Shown: piece after piece, positions 1 to 8,361 of the stretch
Layout of the letters: every line of letters begins with the position of its first letter
How positions within the stretch are numbered: the stretch's first letter is position 1
NCBI RefSeq assembly: GCF_004359215.1
Contig: NW_027152196.1
Coordinates: forward strand, 499,389-528,248
Direction: 5' to 3'
DNA: 28,860 nt
Source: Bremia lactucae
Lineage: Eukaryota > Oomycota > Peronosporomycetes > Peronosporales > Peronosporaceae
Position numbers and translations under genes: made by a program
The notes under the pieces: generated by a model
What the model was told of the DNA's origin: nothing
The model's input: only the letters and a program-made list of their open reading frames with translations
The model's database searches: none

Positions 1-3000
1 GGTATGTCTAAGAGTACGATCTTTTCTTCTATGGATCTGATGGATGGGTTCTATCAAATCCTTATGCGTGAGCGGGACATCCCGTACACAGCAGTGAGCA
101 CCCCCAGTGGGATGCTCTGGGAATGGCTAGTGATGCCTCAGGGGCTTAGTAACGCCCCTGCAACATTCAACAGATGTGTAACAAATCTGTTGAGACCGGT
201 GCGGGATTTCGCACCGAGTTATTTCGACGATGTATTCGTCCATAGCCGGGCCATGGACGGTAAAACGGACGTGGAAGTTCATAAAACTCACGTTCGTCAG
301 GTTCTTACACTTATGCGAAAGCATAAGTTGTATGCAAATCTCAAGAAGTGTATATTCGCTGCAAGCGAAATACCACTTCTTGGGCATCGTCGGTAAACAC
401 GGCGTGCGCCCTGATCCCGAAAAGATCAAGGCAATTACTGACTGGCCAGTTCCAGTCGATGTCAAGGGACTTAGAAAGTTCCTTGGTCTAGCGGCGTACT
501 TACACAAGTACCCACGCAATTATGCCGAGATGACGGTTCATCTCTCTCGCATCTTGAAAAAAGACGAGAAAATGTTATGGAACGCTGATTGTCAGAGTTC
601 TACTGAGGGAATCAAGCAAAGTTTGATGCAATCGCCCATCTTGGCGATTGCAGATCAAGACAGACCATTTCATGTGGTCTGTAGCACCAGCAATTTCGCC
701 ATCGGCTGTGCGTTTATGCAATACGATACAGACGGCGCGGAGTGCGTCGTCTGTTACCAATCGCGTAAGCTGCAACCAGCTGAACGCATTACCCAGCGCA
801 TAACAAGGAACTCCTTGCCATAAAATATTAGAGTCTATCTCTTTGGAGATAGACCGTTCATCGTATATACGGACCATGCGTCATTACGCACGGCCGTAAA
901 CAGCCCACACCTCTCGCAAAGAATGGCTATCCTTCTTCGCAGAGTATACTTTCTCCGTGGAATATAAATCAGGACGACTTGATGTCGTCGCTGATCCGTT
1001 ATCACGTCGACCCGATTTCGCGCCGGCTGCGCACTTAATTAGTGGAAATAATCTCGCTGTTGCAGCACTCATTATAAGTGTCCCGTCATCAACCTTAGTT
1101 GATGACATAAAGAAAGCCTGCACAGAAGATAAGGACCTTCTGCGTTAATGGATCATATGATGAATCCATCCAATAAATCTTTTAAAGATTTACCGATCAG
1201 ACGGCGATCACAACACGCAACGGCTTATTGTATCACACAGCCGTTGCCGGCGACACTCCACGTGTCGTCGTCCCAACTCACAATGATTTGCGCTTGCGCA
1301 TCAGGTATGAGTGTCACGATGCACCAACCAGTGAGCATCGCGGACGCGAGAGTGCTTATCGCACAGTAAGTCGCGACTTTTGCTGGCCCCGCCAGTATCA
1401 GTTCGTGCCTGAGTACATTCGTGCTTGCGAGGTATGCCACGGGTGAAGCCTATCCCTTCATCCCGTGCACCTCTCCAACCTCTACCAGCTCCGGCAGAAT
1501 GTTGGCAGTCTGTATCTATGGACTCCGTCTTCGAATTTTCCGAAGGCGTATCACAAAAACAATGAAATCCTTGTTGTTGTAGACAGATTCAGCAAGATGG
1601 TACAGCTTGTTGCAGTACCAGAGTCAATCAGGGCTTTGGGCTGTGCCCGCGTCTTTATTGACACGATATTCAAACTCCACGGTTTACTCCGTGAACTGTT
1701 CCCGGAAAAAGATCCACGGTTCACGGCGGAGTTTCGGCAATCCGTGTTCCGATCACTCGGAACACGGCTGACTATGTCAACTTCTGATCATCCATGGACA
1801 GATGGTCAGACATACCGAATAAATTGCGTCCTCGAAGAGATACTTCGAGGTTATGTTCAATCGTATCCGAATTGGACCGAGGTTTTACCGATGGTCGAAT
1901 TTGCCATCAACAAGTCGGTGCATGCGTCTACAACGCATACACCGTTCTTCGTGGATGGCTTACACCATCCTCATATACCCACCCGATTAGAGGGATCTTC
2001 TAGTTGGAGGGGGGTGGACTCGCACGATAAAAACCATTTTCTGGCTCATGCTCATCACGCGTCGAACTTAACAATGACGCGAATGATGTCGATGTCGAAG
2101 CAATCGACATCGAAGATGAGAAAACCATCATGGCAGTGCGCACAAAGCGCACTGAAAAAGAAAAAAAAATGAGTCAGCAGAGGAATTTCTGCTGACTCAA
2201 GAATCAGTAATCCGTTTCGTACAAGATTCCATTGCTAACGCAGTGGACCGTCAGAAACGGAACGCAGACAAACATGGAAGAGCAAACGTTCTTTCATTTA
2301 AAGTTAACGACCTCGTACTACTCTCTACGGTAAACTTACCTAAGCGTGTAGTCACTAATGTGGGTAACAGTAAACTACTACCAAAGTTCATTGGGCCTTT
2401 CCGGGTACGTTGGTCGGCCCCGCCCGTACCATACATAGTACGCGGTCTCTTCCGAGGACGGATCTGACCACCCTTTTCAAGAATTCCTAAATGATTCTTG
2501 TGGTCACGAACCAGATTCTCATGTTGAATTTAAAGATTCTCATGCATGTTCCGAAGATCCTCGAAACCGCGATGAGCGGAAGACAGCTCATCACGAAGAG
2601 CGTGATATTTCCGTTCGTACTCCAACACTGAGCACGCACTCTTCGAACGGTCATCCAACCGTTCGATATAGTGAGCCTGCACCGTCTGCTCCAACGAGTG
2701 ACGCTTACCGCGCTCGTGTTCAAGACCCTCCTCCAATACATGGAGGCAGTTGTCGAGTTTGACGATCTTCGACTCTTGATCCGACACATGCGTCGGATCT
2801 TATTTTCCCATCATCACCACAACTCTTGTGGATTCCCACGGTGGTCAGCGTTTTTCCTTGTAAAACGTATTCTAAGCCACCGGGATGTGAAGGGAGAGCG
2901 AACGAGTTATCTGGTTCGCTGGCGCGGTTATCCAAATTCGCAAGAGAGCTGGGAGCCTCGTTCCCAGCTGATTGCTGAAGTTGAGAGCCTCGTCTGTCAG

Positions 3001-3232
3001 TATGACGAGACCCATCCGATGGATCAGAAGGTCTATTGGAAAACACGCGCCCTTGGCGCCTGTAAATCGATTGCAAAATGTAATCGCATCGCGCATCTCG
3101 ATAGAGATGCGAGCCCTTCCCCAGGGCGAAGAAAGGGAATAGACATCCCCTTACACTCGCTTCGTGTTGTCAACATAACACGGACTGGGATCACCCCACA
3201 TGAGGCATGGAAGTCTTGCCTCACTTGACAAC
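1..3232 (+). pseudogene. Ty3/gypsy pol remnant: RT, RNase H, integrase, chromodomain
   Basis: Domains run in the usual Ty3/gypsy order but in several frames. Reverse transcriptase (about 4-372) shows MPQGLSNAP and the catalytic YFDD. The thumb/connection (about 373-560) shows RPDPEKIKAI and LRKFLGLAAY. RNase H (about 660-960) includes YTDHASLRT, and the linker LDVVADPLSRR follows near 980-1010. The integrase HHCC finger ends in CEVCHG near 1440. The integrase core (1560-1860) shows VVDRFSKMV, KDPRFTAEF and LEEILRGY, matching the DDE arrangement. The integrase C-terminal part lies at 2180-2410, and a chromodomain at 2850-3030 shows YLVRWRGYPNSQESWEP. Frameshifts fall near 375, 790, 930, 1530, 2060 and 2420-2680, so no intact polyprotein can be made. 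The 5' end of RT and any protease lie outside the window. Confidence 0.9.
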
Positions 3233-3823
3233 CGATGAAATTTATACCTTGCACCGGTTGGAGTTCGTTTCTTAAACATAACTCGAATCGCGCTAAGACT
3301 TTGAAGCCAGGCTTTGCGTCCAATGTCTTTGACATTGCGAATGAACGCGCTCCAGGCTTGCATAAGCGAGAATATATCTCGCTTATTGTTGTCACTACAC
3401 CATCGATGCTTGAAAATAGCATCGAGATAAAAATCTTCCTCAGCGCGACAGCTCTTCGCGCTGGGATCAAGGTTATGTAGCTTTGTCGCAACAATAAGGG
3501 ATATTTATTTTGAGGAGTAGTCTCTTCAGACAAGCTACTGATTAGCCTTTCTGGCAAAAGCCACGGCTTTTTCACAGGAGCAAGACGAGAAATTTTACTG
3601 TGTACGCTCCCCTGAGTGGTACCCACTATAGCAGGGGTACAACAAGAACTTTTATAACGATGGCTTACGCCATCGTCATCACACGCACATAAATTTGTGC
3701 GGGTGACGGCACCAGAGACGGTACTGGCGATGAGGAATCATCCTCATCGTCGGAATCGAACATGCTGTAGCGAATGCTTCCAGCACGTCTACTCGAATGA
3801 GCTCTCAGTGGTCGATGGAGAAC
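3233..3823. other. Spacer between opposed pol and gag remnants
   Basis: No protein domain is recognisable on either strand. Short open frames exist on both strands but match nothing I know. On the - strand this would be the gag tail and the start of a protease region; on the + strand it would be sequence 3' of the chromodomain. It carries several perfect stem-loops (3362-3386, 3403-3425, 3441-3463, 3657-3676), so it belongs to the same element as its neighbours. Confidence 0.5.
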
Positions 3824-4792
3824 TCATGCGTCTCGCACGCTGGTTCTTGCCATCGCCCTTGGGAAGGGAGTCCTCTTGCTGGGCATCTTTGCCCCAGCAG
3901 GGACCCTGGCATAGCAGCTAGCCATCATATGACCGCGCGTGCCGCATTTATAACAGACCACGTCTGCATTGCCCAACTCCATAGGAGTGGCATCTGTCCT
4001 CTCGGCCGACGGCTTATACCAAGCTGTCGCCGAGGCACTGTTGTAGGATTGCTCCTCAGCTAAGGCAATTTGGATTGCCTCTTCCATCGTCGACGGCACC
4101 TTTCTATAAAGGGCCTGTCGCGATGGGCCATGCCGTAGTCCGTTCATAAACGTGGGCACCTTAATGTGCTCCGGAATCGGACCTACGGTTATGGATGCGG
4201 ACAGCGAGCGCATCTCTTGCACATACTCTTGCAGAGATCGCTTCGCCTGTCGCGCCCCAAAGAAGCGCGCCTGAAGCAACACTTCGTTGTTCGGCGGCTG
4301 GTACATGGCGCGAATCTTATCCTTAAAGATCGCCCATGAGGGGAACGCTTTTCTGTCCGCCATAAGCGCCGAGTAAGCCCACTCTGAGGCCTTACCGCGC
4401 AGATGCGACATAGCGTACGACACCATCCGGCTGTCGTCCTCGATGAGCTGGGCGACACCACATTGCTCCACGGCTAAAAGCCAGTGGACAATCGTGTGCG
4501 CCNTCTCATTCGAAGGCTCATAATCAGCCGCCTGACGGGTATCAGGCGACTGTTCCATCCTCCCCGAGTCGGCCATTTCGTCCGACTCGCACTCATAATC
4601 GACCTCTAAAGAGGGGTCGTACTCACGTGGTGAATCACCACGTGCACTCGCAACACCAAGTGTTGTGCGAGTGGAAGACACTACGGTAGACGGAACGTCT
4701 ACCGCAAGAGATAACAATGCGTCACCCGCGGCTGCACGAACCGCAGCCGAAGGTTCAGCGCTATCTTCACCCCGCATGAATTGTTCCTTCAT
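3824..4792 (-). CDS. Retrotransposon Gag with CCHC zinc knuckle
   Basis: This is an open frame of about 322 codons; the frame stays open up to 4870, and I place the start at MKEQFMRGED. The middle part has the retrotransposon gag pattern: HLRGKASEWAY, then FKDKIRAMYQPPN, FFGARQAKRSLQEYVQEM and FMNGLRHGPSR. A single zinc knuckle C-X2-C-X4-H-X4-C (CYKCGTRGHMMASC) sits near the C-terminus. Gag would form the capsid-like particle and bind element RNA. One codon contains an ambiguous base (4503), read as X. The frame closes soon after the knuckle with no protease following in frame. It is transcribed towards pol, opposite to pol, with about 120 bp of leader to the LTR, as expected for the 5' end of a minus-strand copy. 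Family assignment is firm; whether it is expressed is unknown. Confidence 0.85.
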   Translation of the reverse strand: MKEQFMRGEDSAEPSAAVRAAAGDALLSLAVDVPSTVVSSTRTTLGVASARGDSPREYDPSLEVDYECESDEMADSGRMEQSPDTRQAADYEPSNEXAHTIVHWLLAVEQCGVAQLIEDDSRMVSYAMSHLRGKASEWAYSALMADRKAFPSWAIFKDKIRAMYQPPNNEVLLQARFFGARQAKRSLQEYVQEMRSLSASITVGPIPEHIKVPTFMNGLRHGPSRQALYRKVPSTMEEAIQIALAEEQSYNSASATAWYKPSAERTDATPMELGNADVVCYKCGTRGHMMASCYARVPAGAKMPSKRTPFPRAMARTSVRDA

Positions 4793-4898
4793 GCGATGGA
4801 ATTTAAAATGATGGATCTGACCAATCAAAAACATTTTAAAAATTAAGTGGTCATTTAGCGACCACTCCACCTAATGACATTCAGAGTGATTGTCGTTT

Positions 4899-4908
4899 AA
4901 GGGAGGGG
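4899..4908 (+). promoter_or_regulatory. Candidate polypurine tract next to the LTR
   Basis: A run of ten purines (AAGGGAGGGG) lies three bases before the LTR's TG. In LTR retrotransposons the polypurine tract primes plus-strand synthesis just upstream of the 3' LTR. That would make 4912-5361 the 3' LTR of the + strand pol copy, in conflict with the gag orientation. I see no clear primer-binding site (TGG...) in the minus orientation. Confidence 0.45.
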
Positions 4909-4911
4909 TGA

Positions 4912-5361
4912 TGTAACGGGGTGTATCGTTACATGAAATTAACACTAAAAGGTTGTTAATTAATATTATCTAAAAGGTAGATAATATTTGGAGGAAATTA
5001 CTTTATATAGTAATTTCCTGAATTCTTATCCATAAATAGGTATAGACCATTATGTCTATTTATTCCGCAGACTAATCAGCTGCAGAAGTAATCAAAGAGA
5101 GTTACTAGATAAGATAGATAAGAATTCATTTACATGTTTAGTATTAGTTTATAGTTAAGACAACATTTACAAAGATAGATTAACAAGACACTTAACTATA
5201 TTAATACAGTTTTCGTTTTACCCTCTTAAGCTAACTTGCCTTAAGAGAAGTCTTCCTCCATACGTACAGTGTACGTTACTTAACGAGAGGCACCACTCAC
5301 ATCTGAAGCAGTGTGAAGTGGACTTGTACTGAAACAGTACAAGTCGCGATGCCCCGTTACA
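4912..5361. repeat. Gypsy-type LTR, 450 bp
   Basis: It starts TGTAACGGGG and ends CCCCGTTACA, a 10-bp terminal inverted repeat with the standard TG...CA ends. It contains perfect stems at 4911-4934, 4962-4988 (11-bp arms), 4992-5019 (11-bp arms) and 5321-5345 (11-bp arms, 3-nt loop). It abuts the inverted-duplication arm at 5362. The other LTR was not seen, so a target-site duplication cannot be checked. Confidence 0.8.
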
Positions 5362-5639
5362 CTTGACGCTTTAAATCAAAAGGGGAACTGCACTATATTT
5401 AATTATTTAAATTTAAAAACCTTACCCGAGCTAATTTAAAATAGAATTTGGCCGCCAGATTTATATCTGGCAGCGACCACATTTGTTACCCATAATAAAT
5501 GGGATTTAAGTAACTTACTATTTTAAAATTAGATAAAGAGTATTTTACTTAAAGTTAATGTACCACAACAACGGTTCTCCAACCGATGTGTGGCTATACC
5601 GGCTCCCTTTGTTATTATATTTGTTGAGAATAATTGATA

Positions 5640-6617
5640 TTTAATATGTCACATGTGATTTTATTTACTTTGCAAGCAACATGTTTTTCAGTAGTTACAT
5701 AACGGCAAACCTTAGGCATCTATCTAAATGGCTGTTTAATGCTTTTGCCATCATCATATGACGAGACCGATAATCGTCTTTAAAATTGCAGGCATACATT
5801 TTGAGCAGCTACATCGCGAGGCATCGGACACAGTCGCATAGCTTTGCAATACCCGAAAACGTCAAGCGCAACGTTCAAGTCGCATACAAGTATCGTGCAA
5901 TGATCTTACAGGTAAATACGTATAGCTGTCGTAAAATTAATTCTGATGCAAGATGCAACTTTCCTTCGATATGATACAAACTTTGTCCGATCAGATTGAA
6001 TCTGCGACTCGAACTTCTAAGAACTTTGGTTATCAAATTTCAGAATGGGTTGAAGGCAGGCTGCTTGTGCTTCCCATTGCGATATGACTCTGGCATCATC
6101 CATGGGACGAATGTAGCAAGAATCTAATGTACCGTAAAGACCATGATTCACAGATGTGCCAGTGAATCAATACGGCTCTTATTTGTTGACAGGCACGTTC
6201 ATGATTTTTTTTTCGGTAAATGCTCGTCATTATTCGTATTAACAAAGTATTTAGACAATCAAAACTTGTTGCATAATTTCCTATTTCGATACACCAAAAG
6301 ATGTGCGAGCAGAAACCTTTTTGTCTAAACCTGTAGAAGCTTTCAAAAATAAAACATTTTTTTACTCAGATATACCAGCCGCATCATGAATCATGTAATA
6401 TAACCTCATTTAAAACAAAAGAGTATCAACAATTACTATCGCTTTTGGCAAGGACACGTCACCAACTTGGCTGCACCAGCTCCTACACCCTGACCATACA
6501 AATTCCAAACTCAAACATAATCGGCTTAAATGAAAATTTACTTGACAATCGAGAAAACTACGAGACATTTGAAAAATATCTGGCTTTGTAAAGAACCCGC
6601 CGTCACAACTTCAAAGA
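5640..6617. other. AT-rich noncoding part of the left arm
   Basis: I see no credible gene here. Short open frames on the + strand (5786-5974, 6143-6328, 6530-6712) are not kept open in the corresponding part of the right arm, or are read in different frames there. The sequence is nearly identical between the arms, so it dates from the duplication. Confidence 0.5.
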
Positions 6618-6832
6618 TTTGTGACGTAATTCTTCCGTTCATTATCGTGAAAAAAAGCCATGCGAATTTGTCTCATGTGAAAATGCTACGGTACGCCAAC
6701 AGGAAAAAGTAAAGAATGCGATTCGAGACAATCCATTGGCACGAATCGTACAAGCACTGCGACTCCATGGGATCAATAGCTCACTTAATCAGTGATTCAT
6801 TCTTCCTTTTCCCTCGCCGTCTGTACCCTGAC
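6618..6832 (+). pseudogene. Relict of an unidentified coding sequence upstream of the secreted-protein gene
   Basis: The matching stretch of the right arm is open for 70 codons and reads like real protein (REKKPCEFVSCENAT, then NPLARIVQALRLHG). Here the same frame is broken by at least two stop codons (TGA after KDL, and TGA after SSLNQ), while the DNA is otherwise about 95% identical. I do not recognise the protein. Its last codons overlap the probable promoter of the secreted-protein gene. Confidence 0.35.
6798..6813 (+). promoter_or_regulatory. Oomycete initiator-like core promoter element
   Basis: The sequence CATTCTTCCTTTTCCC lies 46 bp before the start codon. It fits the oomycete initiator plus flanking promoter region pattern, roughly CATTYYNCAWTTT, with one deviation. 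The right arm has the same element in the same place (26937-26952). Confidence 0.55.
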
Positions 6833-6843
6833 AATCCATCTCG

Positions 6844-7563
6844 ATGAAGTTTTTCTTCTGTAGCGCCATCGCTCTCGCCGCTACCGCGTCAGCTGAAGAC
6901 ACTTCAAAACCTTTGTGTATTCCTTCCGAAACTGAGAAAGGACCCTACTATTTCGGGAACTTTAACCCCGGCCCTCCTGGCTACTCGTGCTTGTCAGTGA
7001 CATCGAACGATTCCTCGGCGATCTCGTGGAAAGTTGATTTCAGCTTTCCTGGTGTTATCGTCGATGATAGGTATTGGTATGACTCCTACCTCTCTTTAAA
7101 TACTCATACTGTCACGATGGCACGTCTCAATTCGATTCCGGTCGTGTTCAATTATATCTCCTTCGTGAATCAAGATTTGAGCGCGATCGCTCACATTACC
7201 ATGCATGTTCAACCGGACAACATCTATAACCTTGGATCCATGGTTCGACTAAAACTCTGCCAGTCTGGTCCCGATCCAAGTTGGTTGGGTCAATATCAAA
7301 AAGAGGTCCAAGTTGGCAACGTTCCGTACTCGTTGTTTCAAGGTAATATCGGGACGATGGCACTTTTTACGTTTGTTCCGAAAAAGTGTACCACATCTTT
7401 CGAAGGTGATATGAAGGGGTTTCTTAGCCCACTCGAATTGCAATCTTCTTACCGCTTGCTGACGGTTCGCGCGGGCTTCATGATCCGAACGGGCGTGGAT
7501 GCTGTGCTTAGCGTTGATAAGCAGTACATGACCTATATAGCCGCGGTCGATCCTTCGCCTTAA
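6844..7563 (+). CDS. Secreted GH12-like (xyloglucanase-fold) protein, probably catalytically inactive, copy 1
   Basis: The 239-aa protein starts with a clear signal peptide (MKFFFCSAIALAATASA, cleavage before EDTS). Length and layout resemble oomycete GH12 endoglucanases of the XEG1 type: an early Cys, an ISWKVDFSF strand, a DLSAIAHITM strand, PYSLFQGN, TFVPKKCTTSFEGDMKGFL and a C-terminal RAGFMIRTGVDAVL strand. In active GH12 enzymes the nucleophile Glu and the acid/base Glu sit in two of these strands. Here the matching stretches (GSMVRLKLCQSG and RAGFMIRTG) contain no Glu, so hydrolysis is unlikely. A secreted non-enzymatic role, for example binding a host inhibitor as a decoy in the manner of the Phytophthora XLP1 protein, is inference. 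The family call comes from memory of the GH12 pattern, not a search. The paralogue at 26193-26906 is about 60% identical. Confidence 0.7.
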   Translation: MKFFFCSAIALAATASAEDTSKPLCIPSETEKGPYYFGNFNPGPPGYSCLSVTSNDSSAISWKVDFSFPGVIVDDRYWYDSYLSLNTHTVTMARLNSIPVVFNYISFVNQDLSAIAHITMHVQPDNIYNLGSMVRLKLCQSGPDPSWLGQYQKEVQVGNVPYSLFQGNIGTMALFTFVPKKCTTSFEGDMKGFLSPLELQSSYRLLTVRAGFMIRTGVDAVLSVDKQYMTYIAAVDPSP

Positions 7564-8361
7564 TTGTACCGTTAGGTGCCGAAAAAAGAATAAAAACTGC
7601 TCGCATCGCCTCGAAAAACGTTAGTCGTTGTTTGGAACACATATTTTGCAGTTACACCTTATAATTCTTAGGTATCCATTCAAATTCGTGGCTCAAGGTG
7701 TATTTCAACCAGATGGTTGTCCACAAAAGGTAGTAAAAGTAAAGTAAGATTTAATGCATCCTTAGCTACACCTCCTAAGACTAACTAACATGCCTCCGAC
7801 CCTTGTCGCTTATTTTTAACTCCTCCCTCGTGCTTAATTTCCTGCTCTTTCTTTTCGCTTTTTATGACTTGCCCTTCTAGCTATTTACAGTGCAAACTAA
7901 TTTTTGGCTTCATTACAATAAAGTAATGTCAAATTATCATTTTCTTTTTCCATTAAAACAAAGAAAGCCGGTATAGCCCCCATTTGGTTTTGCCACACCT
8001 CCCTCCCTAAATAAAATCTTCAAATGAAATATTTTCACTTATGTCTTTTGCCCCTACATATGACATTGAGAATCGCTATAGCCAGACCGCCTCTATAGTT
8101 CACATATAGAAACGACCACGTGGCCCGAAATTACTAGAGGAGCGGAAAAATCTAAAAAGGATTTAAAATTGCTTTTTCGTAATAAAATTACGTGTATTTA
8201 TTTTGAATTGGGACATCTCGGCGATGAATTTTATAAAGTGCGAGTTTGGGATAAAAAAGATATGACAAACTCCCCCGCTTTGATATTGAAAACTCGAGCC
8301 AAACGATTCCACACTCTAAAAAAGTATTGAAAACGCGCTAGCAGCCACACGAAGGTCTTCT
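7564..8361. other. Intergenic; end of the left arm, then AT-rich spacer
   Basis: Up to about 7880 this is the 3' flank of the secreted-protein gene and matches the right arm. From 7880 to 8361 the DNA is AT-rich and unique, with no open frame worth naming. It must hold the promoter of the succinyl-CoA ligase gene, but I see no clear initiator there. Confidence 0.5.

Larger units (their letters stand above)
1..5361. mobile_element. Decayed, rearranged Ty3/gypsy (chromovirus-type) LTR retrotransposon
   Basis: The segment holds pol on the + strand (1-3232), gag on the - strand (3824-4792) and an LTR (4912-5361). The left end lies outside the window, so a second LTR and the protease were not seen. 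Gag and pol face each other, which a normal LTR-gag-pol-LTR element does not do. Either two copies were joined or part of one copy was inverted. The whole segment, including the 3233-3823 spacer, has the same texture of dense short perfect inverted repeats, which suggests that all pieces come from one family. An ambiguous base (n) at 4503 shows that the assembly was uncertain here. Confidence 0.85.
5362..7880 (+). repeat. Left arm of a large inverted duplication
   Basis: This arm matches the reverse complement of 25965-28354 over nearly its whole length, including a secreted-protein gene and both its flanks. By eye the noncoding parts are about 92-95% identical, with small indels. The outer end (5362-5640) has LTR-like texture (for example the 6-bp stem around TTTATATCTGG at 5456-5473), so it may be an older LTR remnant. 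Beyond about 7800 the match becomes patchy, with an insertion of some 30 bp relative to the other arm. Confidence 0.85.

Noticed and set aside
127..519. Long antisense open frames across the reverse transcriptase, integrase, PCCA and kinase genes
   Set aside because: They mirror strongly supported coding sequence on the other strand and carry no domains of their own.
3033..3626. 197-codon minus-strand frame behind gag as a protease or second gag product
   Set aside because: No Asp-Ser/Thr-Gly protease motif, and half of it overlaps the 3' end of pol in antisense.
5995..6025. CGACTCGAACTTC, similar to a tRNA T-loop (also at 27728-27742 in the other arm)
   Set aside because: No acceptor, D or anticodon arms can be placed around it.
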